A stretch of 64,000 nt of DNA from an uncultured Ulvibacter sp. (GCA_938083445.1 CALKCP010000017.1:62001-126000); one strand, 5' to 3'. Shown: positions 37,227 to 46,567, counted from the first letter of the stretch. Numbers and translations are program-made. The notes: generated by a model not told the origin, from the letters alone.

Positions 37227-37430
37227 AGGAAAAATCAGAATGCCACGACGATCATACTTGGCACTATTGGCGTAAAAACCGCCCAATGAAAACCGGAATA
37301 AAATGAACAAAAGAAGCTCAATATCGGCGAGGTTTCTTGAGTTATTAGAATGAAAACTTAAATGAATAAAAAGGATGAAGAGTCCTGGTTTAAGTATTTC
37401 AGATAAAATAACAAATAAAAAAAAGAAAGT
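37227..37430 (+). other. leader with five tandem mini-ORFs and hairpins
   Basis: The 346-base gap 37085-37430 has no full gene. Downstream of the promoter are five consecutive mini-ORFs: 37240-37275 (MPRRSYLALLA), 37286-37306 (MKTGIK), 37303-37353 (MNKRSSISARFLELLE), 37350-37361 (MKT) and 37362-37406 (MNKKDEESWFKYFR). Neighbours 2/3 and 3/4 share ATGA overlaps, and 4/5 abut. Short hairpins occur at 37241-37263 (TGCCA/TGGCA) and 37266-37287 (ATTGGCG/CGCCCAAT). It may be a translated regulatory leader, a structured RNA, or decayed coding sequence. Confidence 0.4.
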
Positions 37431-38039
37431 ATGTTTAGCGAGTTAGCCAATAAAATTTTTGCAGAAGTTATAGATACCTATCACCTAAAGAATACGGTCG
37501 ATCAAGCTTTTTCAAACCCGTATCACAAGGACACGAATCTTTTAGAGCATTTATTGTACAGAAAATGTTGGATTGACACCGTACAGTGGCATTACGAGGA
37601 CATTATCCGAGATCCAAATATTGACCCAGTCGCTGCACTTACGTTGAAGCGCCAAATTGATGCTTCCAATCAAGATCGTACGGATATGGTGGAATATATA
37701 GACAGCTATTTTTTAGAGAAATATAAAAAAACCAAAGCCGATGATGGCGCAAGGATCAATACTGAAAGCCCGGCATGGGGCGTTGATCGCCTTTCAATTT
37801 TAGCATTGAAGGTGTATCATATGAACGAAGAAGCGACGCGGGAGGATGCATCAGAAAAACACAGATCGGCATGTCAAGTAAAGTTACAGATACTGCTCGA
37901 GCAACGCGTTGATTTAAGCACAGCGATTGATCAATTATTAGCAGATATTGAGAAAGGAACAAAATATATGAAGGTGTACAAACAAATGAAAATGTACAAC
38001 GACGATGAATTGAACCCGGTATTAAGGAATGTAAAATAA
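37431..38039 (+). CDS. DUF4254-family protein
   Basis: A 202-residue, mostly helical soluble protein of a Bacteroidota family recalled as DUF4254. Segments such as NLLEHLLYRKCWIDTVQWHYED and SPAWGVDRLSILALKVYHM appear characteristic. Function unknown. It lies 34 bases upstream of a family 9 glycosyltransferase, and this pairing is common in flavobacteria, so a role in LPS-core synthesis is possible by context. Confidence 0.75.
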   Translation: MFSELANKIFAEVIDTYHLKNTVDQAFSNPYHKDTNLLEHLLYRKCWIDTVQWHYEDIIRDPNIDPVAALTLKRQIDASNQDRTDMVEYIDSYFLEKYKKTKADDGARINTESPAWGVDRLSILALKVYHMNEEATREDASEKHRSACQVKLQILLEQRVDLSTAIDQLLADIEKGTKYMKVYKQMKMYNDDELNPVLRNVK

Positions 38040-38073
38040 AAGACACGTCTTTCCGGTCCTGTCGGAATAACCA

Positions 38074-39105
38074 ATGAAAAGACCCACACACATCCTTGTA
38101 ATTCGACTCTCTGCTCTTGGCGATGTTGCGATGATTGTGCCGGTTTTGAGGGTTGTAGCAAAAACATACCCCCAACTGAAGCTCACGGTGGTGTCGAGGG
38201 CCTTTTTCAAACCTCTTTTTGATGGGATTCCGACTATTAAATTCTTGGAAGCCGATGTGTATGGAAAACACAAGGGGGTTGGGTTATTAAAACTAGTGAA
38301 GGAAGCAAGAATGTTGGAAATCGACGCTGTTGCCGATTTGCATTCAGTGATTCGTTCGAAGGTCGTTACGAGCCTCTTGTGGCTCAGCAGCATTAAAACG
38401 GCATCAATCGATAAAGGAAGGGCTGAGAAAAAGGCGTTAACTAGGGCAAAACATAGAAATTTTAAGCAGTTAAAACCGACGCACCAGCGGTATGCCGATG
38501 TTTTCGAGAACTTGGCGCTTCCAATAGACTTAAACACACATCATTTTCCAGAAAAGAAACACCTGGGTCCAAACCTCAACGCTTTGATTGGGCCGGCGCC
38601 CAAGAAATTAATTGGCATAGCTCCTTTTGCGGCCTTCAAGAGCAAGACCTATCCACTAAAAATGATAAAAGAGGTCATTAAAAAGCTGGACGAAACATCA
38701 AATTACCGCCTCTTTTTGTTTGGCGGCGGAAAAAAGGAAAAGGAATTGCTTCAAGAAATAGAAAGTCAATTTGAAAGTGTTACCTCGGTAGCCAATGTCT
38801 TTTCATTTGAAGAAGAACTGGCCTTAATCTCCAATTTAGACGTTATGCTTTCCATGGATAGCGGGAACGGACATTTGGCCGCACTCTTTGGAATACCTAC
38901 AGTCACTCTTTGGGGGGTAACGCATCCTTTCGCAGGGTTTACACCATTTCAGCAGCCGATAGAAAACCAGCTGTTAGCAAACAAAGAAGCGTATCCTTTA
39001 ATACCCACGTCTGTTTACGGGAATACGTTTCCGAAGGACTATGAAACGGCCATTGCTAGCATCCCTCCTGATGCTATCCTAGAAAGGCTTTTAAAATTAG
39101 TTTAG
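38074..39105 (+). CDS. glycosyltransferase family 9 (heptosyltransferase-like)
   Basis: A 343-residue GT-B enzyme starting MKRPTHILVIRLSALGDVAM, the hallmark start of ADP-heptose:LPS heptosyltransferases. Further motifs are IGIAPFAAFKSKTYPLKM, LFGGGKKEKE and SMDSGNGHLAALFGIPTVTLWG. It probably adds a heptose or similar sugar to the LPS core at the inner membrane. It is convergent with the reductase gene, 18 bases apart. Confidence 0.9.
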   Translation: MKRPTHILVIRLSALGDVAMIVPVLRVVAKTYPQLKLTVVSRAFFKPLFDGIPTIKFLEADVYGKHKGVGLLKLVKEARMLEIDAVADLHSVIRSKVVTSLLWLSSIKTASIDKGRAEKKALTRAKHRNFKQLKPTHQRYADVFENLALPIDLNTHHFPEKKHLGPNLNALIGPAPKKLIGIAPFAAFKSKTYPLKMIKEVIKKLDETSNYRLFLFGGGKKEKELLQEIESQFESVTSVANVFSFEEELALISNLDVMLSMDSGNGHLAALFGIPTVTLWGVTHPFAGFTPFQQPIENQLLANKEAYPLIPTSVYGNTFPKDYETAIASIPPDAILERLLKLV

Positions 39106-39123
39106 CGCGCATTCACACCACCT

Positions 39124-40173
39124 CTAGACATCGTCGTAATCTACCGTTAAAGTAGCTGTTGTAGGGTGCGCTTGACAAGTTAAAATTAGACCATCAGCAA
39201 TTTCTTCATCTGTTAAGATTTGATTTTTTTTCATTTCTGCCTTGCCTTCAATGACTCTTGCAATACAGGTACTACAAATCCCCCCTTGGCAAGAGTATGG
39301 AGCGTCAATTTTATTTGCTAATGCAGCCTCTAATATTGATTTGCTTTGAGGCATTGTAAATGTTTCAGTTTCATCATCAACGACAATTGTTATTGATGAA
39401 TTTCCATCATGTGATTCTACTGATAAATCACCTTCAGAAGCTGTAAAAAGTTCGTAATGAATTTGCTCATTGTTGACTTGGTTTGCCTTCAAAGTTGAGG
39501 TGACAACCTCGATCATTGTCTCAGGCCCACAGAGATAGAAATCATGGAAGTTGATGCCTTTAAAGTCATTTTTTAAAAGGAAATTTACAAAAGGGCGGTC
39601 GATTCTTCCGAAGTGTGCATTGTCGACCTTCGCTCTGCTGTAGGCATATGTTAGTGTCAAACGGTTAGGATAGGATTCACGTAATTCCTGTAAATCTTTT
39701 AGAAACATAGTTCCTTCTTCCGTTTGATTTCCATAAACCAATGAAAAAGAGCTATTCGGCTCCTCTTCTAGTGCGGTTTGGATAATGGATAATACTGGAG
39801 TAATTCCACTTCCCGCGACAAATGCTGCATAATTTTTTGAGACCTGAGGGTTCGGGTCTAGCACGAATTTACCTCCCGGGGTCATCACATCAAGTTTGTC
39901 ACCAACCCGCAGTTGCGAGTTCGCAAATTCTGAAAAAACACCTCCTTTTACTTTTTTAACACCAACTTTGAGTATGCCACTTGATGGATGGCTGCAAATA
40001 GAGTAAGCTCTTCGTATTTCATTTCCATTAGATTGGTGCCTAATCGTTATATATTGGCCAGCCTTAAATAAAAATGCTTCTTTTAAATTATCAGGAACGA
40101 TAAAACGAATTGAAACAGAATTTGAGGTTTCTTGTTTTACTTCCGAAATGGTTAATGTGTGAAATGTGTTCAA
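39124..40173 (-). CDS. PaaE-like ferredoxin-NAD(P)H oxidoreductase with C-terminal 2Fe-2S domain
   Basis: FAD, NAD(P) and plant-type ferredoxin domains lie in that order. Visible motifs are the flavin-binding RRAYSICSHP (inferred from the RxYS pattern), the NAD-binding VAGSGITPVLSI and CGPETMIE, and the cluster ligands CQGGICSTC plus a later Cys in LTCQAHP. The TTG at 40171-40173 was chosen as start because the -7 box lies just upstream, inside the longer frame; this gives 349 aa, close to PaaE length. No other phenylacetate degradation genes are here, so the partner oxygenase is unknown; a link to the AlkB-type enzyme at the left edge is possible but unproven. Confidence 0.88.
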   Translation of the reverse strand: MNTFHTLTISEVKQETSNSVSIRFIVPDNLKEAFLFKAGQYITIRHQSNGNEIRRAYSICSHPSSGILKVGVKKVKGGVFSEFANSQLRVGDKLDVMTPGGKFVLDPNPQVSKNYAAFVAGSGITPVLSIIQTALEEEPNSSFSLVYGNQTEEGTMFLKDLQELRESYPNRLTLTYAYSRAKVDNAHFGRIDRPFVNFLLKNDFKGINFHDFYLCGPETMIEVVTSTLKANQVNNEQIHYELFTASEGDLSVESHDGNSSITIVVDDETETFTMPQSKSILEAALANKIDAPYSCQGGICSTCIARVIEGKAEMKKNQILTDEEIADGLILTCQAHPTTATLTVDYDDV

Positions 40174-40190
40174 AGCGAATAATTTTTTGG

Positions 40191-40198
40191 CAAAAATA
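40191..40198 (-). promoter_or_regulatory. -7 box for the PaaE-like reductase gene
   Basis: TATTTTTG followed by C on the reverse strand, 17 bases before the chosen TTG start. It decides against longer N-terminal versions of the protein. Confidence 0.6.
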
Positions 40199-40364
40199 CG
40201 AAGGAAATTATGTTTAACAGGCATTGAGGGTAGCATTCCTGTTGATTTTTTGAAGCAATAATCTACTAGATACAAAAAAGAAGTGTATTTTTACGGTTCT
40301 AACAGCGGTTTATATACTAAAGAGAAAGCTTTTAAGTTAGTATATCATATAAATTGAAAGAATT

Positions 40365-42953
40365 TTGAACGGCATCTATAAAATTTCATTCGTCTTACTC
40401 GCAATCTTGATTTTAGCGGCCTGTGGACGTAAAAAAAACACCTTTCTAAGCAGAAACTCACATGCAGTGGCAGCAGAATTTAATGCGCTGTATAATGGAA
40501 CTGTGGCCTACGAAAAAGGAAAGGAAGAATTGTCACTTACGTACCGCGATAATTTTTGGGAAATTCTTCCGGTTGAAAGGATTGAGCTGAATGAACAAAA
40601 CATGCTTCCAGGCGATTCTAAAGATCCAAACTTTAATCGTGCGGAAGAAAAGGCTGTAAAAGCAATACAAAAGCATGCAGTTTATATAGACGGGACCGAG
40701 TACAATCCTCAGATAGACGAGGCGTATTTGCTATTAGGGAAATCGCGTTACTATGACTCTCGATTTATCCCTGCCATGGACGCATTTAATTTTATTTTAG
40801 ACAAATATCCGACGAGTAACAGCATCAATATTGCTAAAGTTTGGAAGGCCAAGGCAAACATAAGACTGAATAATGAAGAGATTGCTCTAGAGAACCTTCA
40901 GAGAATGTTTGAAGAGGAATCTCTAGACGATGAAGTGCTTGCAGATGCTTCGGCTATTATTGCACAAGCATACATAAACCTAGACTCTTTGCCTGAGGCA
41001 TTGCCTTTTATGAAATTGGCTTCAGAAAAAGTGCGGAATAATGAGCTAAAAGGAAGGTACGCGTTAATAAAGGGACAAATATATAATCGCTTGGGCTATA
41101 AAGACAGTGCAAATATTGCATTCGACGAAGTAATCGATCTGAATCGTAAATCGCCAAGGGTCTATATGATTGTCGCGCATATTGCAAAAGCTAAAAACTT
41201 CGATTATGACAATGAAGACCGCACCGCATTATTAGAGTTGCTCTGGGATTTGGAGGATAATCGTGAAAACCGCCCATATCTTGATAAGATTTACAATCAG
41301 ATGGGTGAGTACTACAGAAATATTGACAGCACAGAAAGAGCCGTTGAATATTACAATGCCTCTATTGCCTCTTTTAACGAAGACAGGGTGTTACAAGCGA
41401 TTAATTACCAGACATTGGCAGAGATAAATTTTGATGATGCGGAGTATAAAAGAGCAGGGTCTTATTACGATAGTACGCTTACTAACTTGGTGGAAAACAC
41501 CCGACAATGGAGGCGAATTAAGAAGAAAAGAGAGAACTTGGATGACGTTATAAAGTATGAAGATATTGCAGCCATTAACGACAGCGTCTTGCGAATTGCC
41601 ATGATGAGTGAGAGCGAACAGCTAGCGTTCTTTACAGCATATACGTCGAAACTTAAGGCCGCTGCCGTAAAGGATTCGATCGCTAAAGTAGAGTCAGTCC
41701 AAGAAATTGGAAACAATGAATTTTATAAAAAAGAAAAAAAGGGGGCGTCGAAACAGCCAGGAGGAACTTTTTATTTTTATAACTCCTCTACAGCTTCTTA
41801 CGGTAAGGAAGAATTTAGAAAAATTTGGGGCGATAGAAAGTTAGAAGATAATTGGAGAGTTTCAAGCATGCAAAATGCATTGGGAGCGGGAGGCATTAGT
41901 GATGTGGAGGCTGCAGAACAACTTCCGATCGCTGAGAATGTCATGTTCAAGGTAGAAACATATCTTTCGCAAATTCCAACAGATCAAGTCGTACTAGATA
42001 GCATTGCCAAGGACCGGAATTTTGCATACTATCAATTAGGGTTAATCTATAAAGAAAAATTTAAAGAATACAATCTTGCTTCGAATCGATTAGAAAAACT
42101 CCTTTCTTACAGCCCAGAAGAACGGTTGGTTTTACCTGCCAAGTACAATTTATACAAGATCTATGGGGAATTAAATAACGAAGCGTTAGTCTTACAATAT
42201 AAGAATGACATTTTAACGAATCACAGTGACTCACGCTACGCAGAAATTTTAAGAAACCCCAACACGTCATTAGCTACCGATGAGTCTAGCCCAGAGTTCA
42301 AGTACAAAAAACTATACGAAAACTTTGAAGCATCGAAATACCAACTAGTCATCGATACCTGTGACGAGTACATTACCATCTATAATGGGAATGATATTAT
42401 CCCGAAATTAGAGTTGTTGAAAGCGACCGCTCTTGGGCGCCAACAGGGTTACGAAGTGTATAAAAAAGCATTAAATTTTATTGCGCTTAATTATCCAAAT
42501 AGTGATGAAGGAAAACAAGCTCAGGACATTTATTCAAATGTTCTTACGCGTTTAGCAAGTAAAGAATTTATCGCTGATGAGAGCAGCGAAAGTTTTAAAT
42601 TGGTATATAAATACAGTGAGACTGAAACCGAATTGGCTCAAGAAATGCTAGAAAAGTTAAAGAAAGCCGTTGTATTTTTTAAGTATGACTTTGATGTCTC
42701 AATAGACTATTATACGCCCGAGGTACAATTGGTAGTCGTGCATGGTTTGAACTCAAAACTTGGCGCAAGAGGGTTTGGTCAAGTGATGTCTGAGCATAAG
42801 GATTATAAAATCAAAAAGCCATATGTTGAAGTAGCTACCGAAAATTATAAAATTATTCAAATACACAAGAACTTCACAGATTACCTGGATTATAGAAAAT
42901 CCGGCCCTAAAAACGAAGCAAGGGGTTTAGGGAAGTCTGAACCTCAAAAATAA
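40365..42953 (+). CDS. porW: type IX secretion system lipoprotein PorW/SprE
   Basis: An 862-residue TPR lipoprotein required for T9SS protein secretion and gliding in Bacteroidota (SprE in Flavobacterium, PorW in Porphyromonas). The N-terminus MNGIYKISFVLLAILILAAC gives a lipobox with Cys20, which requires the TTG start at 40365. The FNALYNGTVAYEKGK and YLLLGKSRYYDSRFIPA segments are typical, followed by many TPR-like helices. Bactofilin and ATP synthase genes follow. Its presence fits the T9SS sorting domains on the two proteases near 60 kb. Confidence 0.9.
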   Translation: MNGIYKISFVLLAILILAACGRKKNTFLSRNSHAVAAEFNALYNGTVAYEKGKEELSLTYRDNFWEILPVERIELNEQNMLPGDSKDPNFNRAEEKAVKAIQKHAVYIDGTEYNPQIDEAYLLLGKSRYYDSRFIPAMDAFNFILDKYPTSNSINIAKVWKAKANIRLNNEEIALENLQRMFEEESLDDEVLADASAIIAQAYINLDSLPEALPFMKLASEKVRNNELKGRYALIKGQIYNRLGYKDSANIAFDEVIDLNRKSPRVYMIVAHIAKAKNFDYDNEDRTALLELLWDLEDNRENRPYLDKIYNQMGEYYRNIDSTERAVEYYNASIASFNEDRVLQAINYQTLAEINFDDAEYKRAGSYYDSTLTNLVENTRQWRRIKKKRENLDDVIKYEDIAAINDSVLRIAMMSESEQLAFFTAYTSKLKAAAVKDSIAKVESVQEIGNNEFYKKEKKGASKQPGGTFYFYNSSTASYGKEEFRKIWGDRKLEDNWRVSSMQNALGAGGISDVEAAEQLPIAENVMFKVETYLSQIPTDQVVLDSIAKDRNFAYYQLGLIYKEKFKEYNLASNRLEKLLSYSPEERLVLPAKYNLYKIYGELNNEALVLQYKNDILTNHSDSRYAEILRNPNTSLATDESSPEFKYKKLYENFEASKYQLVIDTCDEYITIYNGNDIIPKLELLKATALGRQQGYEVYKKALNFIALNYPNSDEGKQAQDIYSNVLTRLASKEFIADESSESFKLVYKYSETETELAQEMLEKLKKAVVFFKYDFDVSIDYYTPEVQLVVVHGLNSKLGARGFGQVMSEHKDYKIKKPYVEVATENYKIIQIHKNFTDYLDYRKSGPKNEARGLGKSEPQK

Positions 42954-42959
42954 GGTGTT

Positions 42960-43433
42960 ATGTTTTCAGAAAAGAGAGAGAAAAGCAGTGTGAATCCGAT
43001 GACCAGTCAAAACCGTATAAACGAGGGGACAAATATTGTCGGAAATATTAAGTCCAAAGGATTTTTTAGAATTGATGGTGTTATTGAAGGCAATGTTAGT
43101 ACACCTTCAAAAGTTGTTTTGGGCAAAACAGGTTTCATAAACGGAACGCTCACTTGCGAAGATGCAGATATAGAAGGTAAGATAATCGGCACGTTAAACA
43201 TCAATAATACATTAAGTCTTAAAGCGACTGCTTTTATTGAAGGCGATGTGATGGCTGGCAAACTAGCAGTTGAACCAGGCGCAACCTTTAACGCCTCTTG
43301 TAGCATGAAAGGCACGAAGAAGGCTCATCAGGAACCGCTACCTGTCTTGAAAAACAAGGAATCCGTAAAACCTCAAAACCACCCTTTTGACAGAGCTCAA
43401 AGAATCCAAAAGAAAGAAGACCAACCGTCTTAA
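42960..43433 (+). CDS. bactofilin (polymer-forming cytoskeletal protein)
   Basis: A 157-residue protein with a short disordered N-terminus, a central beta-helix core (NIVGNIKSKGFFRIDGVIEG, then EGNV/ADIEGKIIGTL repeats, about residues 25-110) and a basic tail. Bactofilins self-assemble into filaments at the membrane without nucleotide. It starts 6 bases after porW, and its last 47 bases overlap the AtpZ-like gene in another frame. Confidence 0.9.
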   Translation: MFSEKREKSSVNPMTSQNRINEGTNIVGNIKSKGFFRIDGVIEGNVSTPSKVVLGKTGFINGTLTCEDADIEGKIIGTLNINNTLSLKATAFIEGDVMAGKLAVEPGATFNASCSMKGTKKAHQEPLPVLKNKESVKPQNHPFDRAQRIQKKEDQPS

Positions 43434-43626
43434 CCGCTACGCACGTTTTTCTGGCATCGCATTTCAAATGGTTGTGATCATCGTTTTTGGGTCGCTTGGA
43501 GGGGTTAAATTAGATGAGATATACCCTAACGGGTATTCAGCTTTTACGGTAATATGTAGTTTAGCGTCGGTAGGCATTTCCATGTATTATGTTGTACGAC
43601 AAGTTAACTCAGTAAAAGAAAAGTAA
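43387..43626 (+). CDS. AtpZ/AtpI-family small membrane protein
   Basis: A 79-residue protein with two membrane helices (FSGIAFQMVVIIVFGSLGGV and a second near the C-terminus) and a basic N-terminus. It matches the AtpZ/AtpI-like proteins that precede F-type ATP synthase genes and may assist assembly or Mg2+ handling. The only reasonable start is TTG 43387, which lies inside bactofilin and suggests translational coupling. Confidence 0.8.
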   Translation: MTELKESKRKKTNRLNRYARFSGIAFQMVVIIVFGSLGGVKLDEIYPNGYSAFTVICSLASVGISMYYVVRQVNSVKEK

Positions 43627-43631
43627 TCCTT

Positions 43632-44027
43632 ATGCTTAAAGACATCGTTAATTTTTCCCTTAAGCTGCTAGGATTTAGTTTGTTGCTGTGCGCTATTCAT
43701 TACTACATATATAGTAACTTCTATTCTGAGGCAGTACTTTATTTGCCGATCTGGGGGATCTATGTGTTTAATTTTGTTTTAGTGTTGGCGGTATATGGAC
43801 TAATGAATCATAAGGCATCGACCGATGAATCAAAAGTATACAATACCTTCTTAATTTTAACCATAGCAAAAATGGCGTTAGCCATCGTCTTCTTATTGCC
43901 GCTTTTTGTCGGTAAGTCTGAAAATTCTACCATTGAGGTGATTAACTTTTTCGTCGCCTATTTTCTTTTTTTAGGGTTTGAAATAAAAATGCTTGATAAA
44001 TTTCTAAAAGACGCACAAACAAAGTAA
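43632..44027 (+). CDS. small four-helix membrane protein of the ATP synthase locus (DUF6168-like)
   Basis: A 131-residue protein with four predicted membrane helices and no charged active-site pattern. Its place between AtpZ-like and atpB genes is where other bacteria have AtpI. In flavobacteria this slot holds a family I recall as DUF6168. It may help assemble the F0 ring; that is inference from position. It starts 5 bases after the AtpZ-like gene. Confidence 0.65.
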   Translation: MLKDIVNFSLKLLGFSLLLCAIHYYIYSNFYSEAVLYLPIWGIYVFNFVLVLAVYGLMNHKASTDESKVYNTFLILTIAKMALAIVFLLPLFVGKSENSTIEVINFFVAYFLFLGFEIKMLDKFLKDAQTK

Positions 44028-44034
44028 TTTTTGG

Positions 44035-44066
44035 TTTGTCAGTTTATTTAATGTTCTTACATTTGC
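44035..44066 (+). promoter_or_regulatory. promoter of the atp operon
   Basis: TTTG (44035-44038), a 19-base spacer and TACATTTGC (44058-44066) match the full Bacteroidota consensus. It starts just 8 bases after the preceding stop codon and gives a leader of about 25 bases before atpB. Confidence 0.8.
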
Positions 44067-44096
44067 ACCAAATTTCAGGAACGCAAAAGAACGATA

Positions 44097-45194
44097 TTGA
44101 AAACAATACATTTTACTTCCATTAAGAACCTCATTATAGGGGTGTTTTTTATTCTAGTAGCTACCACGTCTACTTTTGCAGCTTCATCTGATTCTGAAGA
44201 AGAAGAATTCGACGTAACAAACATGATCATGCATCACATTAAAGATGCACATGATTTCCATATCATGGATTGGAATGGGCACGCCGTGTCGATTCCATTA
44301 CCTGTTATCTTATGGACCGAGAATGGCCTGGTAACGTTTATGTCTAGCGAGTTTCATCACGATGATATAGGAAGTGTCGTTGTTGAAAGAAACGGTCAGA
44401 AATTTGTAAAGTTTCACGAGGAAATATATTATGCTTCGGAAGGACCTAATGCAGATGGTTCATATGTAACTATGAATGCAGATGCGCATCCGCAGAACGC
44501 ACACCCAATGAATTTTTCCATTACGAAGCTGGTCTTTTCAATGTTCCTTTCTATCCTACTCTTGCTTTGGATTTTTGGTCTTTCAGCACGAAGGTATGAT
44601 GCCGACGGAGTACCAAAAGGCATTGCTAAATTTACAGAACCACTAATCGTGTTTATTAGAGATGAGGTGGCGATTCCGAACATAGGAGAAAAAAATTACA
44701 GAAAATTTATGCCATTTCTATTAACCTTGTTCTTCTTTATTTGGATTAACAACGTAATGGGCTTGGTTCCTTTCTTTCCGTTTAGCGCGAATTTAAGTGG
44801 AAACATAGCGTTTACAGGTGTTCTCGCGATAATTACCTTTGTCATAACGACAGTCAACGGAAATAAAGATTATTGGAAACATATTTTTTGGATGCCAGGC
44901 GTACCAGTGCCGATGAAATTATTTTTGGCGCCCATCGAATTTATTGGAATTTTTATTAAGCCTATATCGCTAATGATTCGTTTGTTTGCGAACATTACGG
45001 CAGGCCATATTATTGTATTGAGTTTAATCTCATTAATATTTATAGCAAAGACAGCTTGGATATCACCAGCCTCTGTTTTCTTTGCGGTTTTTATAAGTCT
45101 TATTGAGGTTTTAGTAGTTGCCATACAGGCATATATATTTACCATGTTGTCAGCGCTATACATAGGGTCGGCAATGGAAGAACATGAACATTAA
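44097..45194 (+). CDS. atpB: F0F1 ATP synthase subunit a
   Basis: The stator subunit that forms the proton half-channels. The 365-residue protein is longer than in proteobacteria because it has an N-terminal signal-like segment (MKTIHFTSIKNLIIGVFFIL) and a periplasmic His/Glu-rich stretch, as in other Bacteroidota. The essential Arg is in MIRLFANITAGH. The signal segment requires the TTG start at 44097. Confidence 0.95.
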   Translation: MKTIHFTSIKNLIIGVFFILVATTSTFAASSDSEEEEFDVTNMIMHHIKDAHDFHIMDWNGHAVSIPLPVILWTENGLVTFMSSEFHHDDIGSVVVERNGQKFVKFHEEIYYASEGPNADGSYVTMNADAHPQNAHPMNFSITKLVFSMFLSILLLLWIFGLSARRYDADGVPKGIAKFTEPLIVFIRDEVAIPNIGEKNYRKFMPFLLTLFFFIWINNVMGLVPFFPFSANLSGNIAFTGVLAIITFVITTVNGNKDYWKHIFWMPGVPVPMKLFLAPIEFIGIFIKPISLMIRLFANITAGHIIVLSLISLIFIAKTAWISPASVFFAVFISLIEVLVVAIQAYIFTMLSALYIGSAMEEHEH

Positions 45195-45198
45195 TTAA

Positions 45199-45453
<255 letters not shown>

Positions 45454-45455
45454 AG

Positions 45456-45490
45456 AAAACTAGGCGCAACGGTTGGTTGCGCCAGTTTTT
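45456..45490 (+). terminator. terminator-like hairpin between atpE and atpF
   Basis: GGCGCAAC (45463-45470) pairs perfectly with GTTGCGCC (45476-45483) around a 5-base loop; flanking AAAACT and AGTTTT extend the stem past one bulged A, and a T-run ends the structure. It has the form of an intrinsic terminator but lies inside the operon, so partial termination or 3'-end protection of an atpB-atpE transcript is likely. Confidence 0.7.
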
Positions 45491-45524
45491 AATTTAAGTA
45501 TTAAGAAATTTAAAAAATATAGAA

Positions 45525-46019
45525 ATGGATTTAGTTACTCCAGATGTAGGATTGTTGTTTTGGACATTTATTTCGTTTGCCATTTTATTTTTTCTTCTGA
45601 AAAAATTTGCATGGAAGCCAATTGTTGGAACTGTAAATGACAGAGAAAAGTCGATCAAAGAAGCATTGGCGTCTGCTGAAGCGGCAAAACTTGAAATGCA
45701 AAACCTTACTGCCGATAATGAGCGTATCTTAAAAGAGGCTCGAGCAGAAAGAGAAATGATGATGAAGGAAGCACGAGAGATTAAGACAAAGATGATCGCT
45801 GATGCTAAAGAGGAGGCAAAAGAGTCTGCAGATAAAATGATCGCACAAGCGCAATCAGCTATAGAAAGCGAAAAGAAAGCAGCAGTAGCAGAATTAAAGA
45901 GTCAAGTAGCTTCATTATCTATTGAAATTGCTGAAAAAGTAATGAAAAGTGAACTTTCAGATTCAGACAAGCAATTAAAGTTAGTCGAGGATATGTTGGG
46001 TAAGGCCACATTAAACTAA
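45525..46019 (+). CDS. atpF: F0F1 ATP synthase subunit b
   Basis: The 164-residue peripheral stalk subunit: one N-terminal membrane helix (LLFWTFISFAILFFLLKKFA) and a long charged coiled coil. It begins 34 bases after the hairpin that follows atpE; an A-rich stretch precedes its ATG. Confidence 0.95.
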   Translation: MDLVTPDVGLLFWTFISFAILFFLLKKFAWKPIVGTVNDREKSIKEALASAEAAKLEMQNLTADNERILKEARAEREMMMKEAREIKTKMIADAKEEAKESADKMIAQAQSAIESEKKAAVAELKSQVASLSIEIAEKVMKSELSDSDKQLKLVEDMLGKATLN

Positions 46020-46026
46020 TAAAGAA

Positions 46027-46566
46027 ATGAGTAGTAAAGCAGCAATACGTTACGGTAAAGCGGTCTTACAGCAGGCTAATGAGACGAAAGTCGCTGAAGC
46101 CATGTTCGACGACATGAAATCTGTCTACGCTACCATACAAGGCAGCAAAGAGTTGCGTTCTGTGCTTAAAAGTCCAGTGGTAAAATCGAATGATAAAAAG
46201 GAGGCTTTGCTCGCGATTTTTGAAAACGAATCAACAACAACAAAGCGATTGATACAGGTGTTAGTTGATAACAAACGAATAGCGCTCCTTGGCGATGTAG
46301 CATCTAGTTATATTGATCTATACAATGAATCTAAGGGTGTAAAAGTAGCCAAGGTTATTACGGCTGTAGCCCTTACCCCAGCACTTGAAGAAAAAGTATT
46401 AGCGAAAGTAAAAGACTTAACAGGAAGTACAAGCGTTACACTAAACAAAGAAATTGATCCTGCAATCATAGGAGGTTTTATACTTCGCGTAGGAGATTTA
46501 CAATACAACGCGAGTATTGCAAATCAATTAGGAAATATTAAAAGAGAATTTAGTAAATCATTATAA
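46027..46566 (+). CDS. atpH: F0F1 ATP synthase subunit delta
   Basis: The 179-residue subunit joins the peripheral stalk to the F1 head. It has the N-terminal six-helix domain ([15 protein letters not shown]) and the C-terminal signature [14 protein letters not shown]. One base separates it from atpA. Confidence 0.95.
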   Translation: MSSKAAIRYGKAVLQQANETKVAEAMFDDMKSVYATIQGSKELRSVLKSPVVKSNDKKEALLAIFENESTTTKRLIQVLVDNKRIALLGDVASSYIDLYNESKGVKVAKVITAVALTPALEEKVLAKVKDLTGSTSVTLNKEIDPAIIGGFILRVGDLQYNASIANQLGNIKREFSKSL

Positions 46567-46567
46567 A

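Noticed and set aside
40174-40275. Extended N-terminus of the PaaE-like reductase
   Set aside because: A consensus -7 box lies inside the extension and the family begins at the shorter form.
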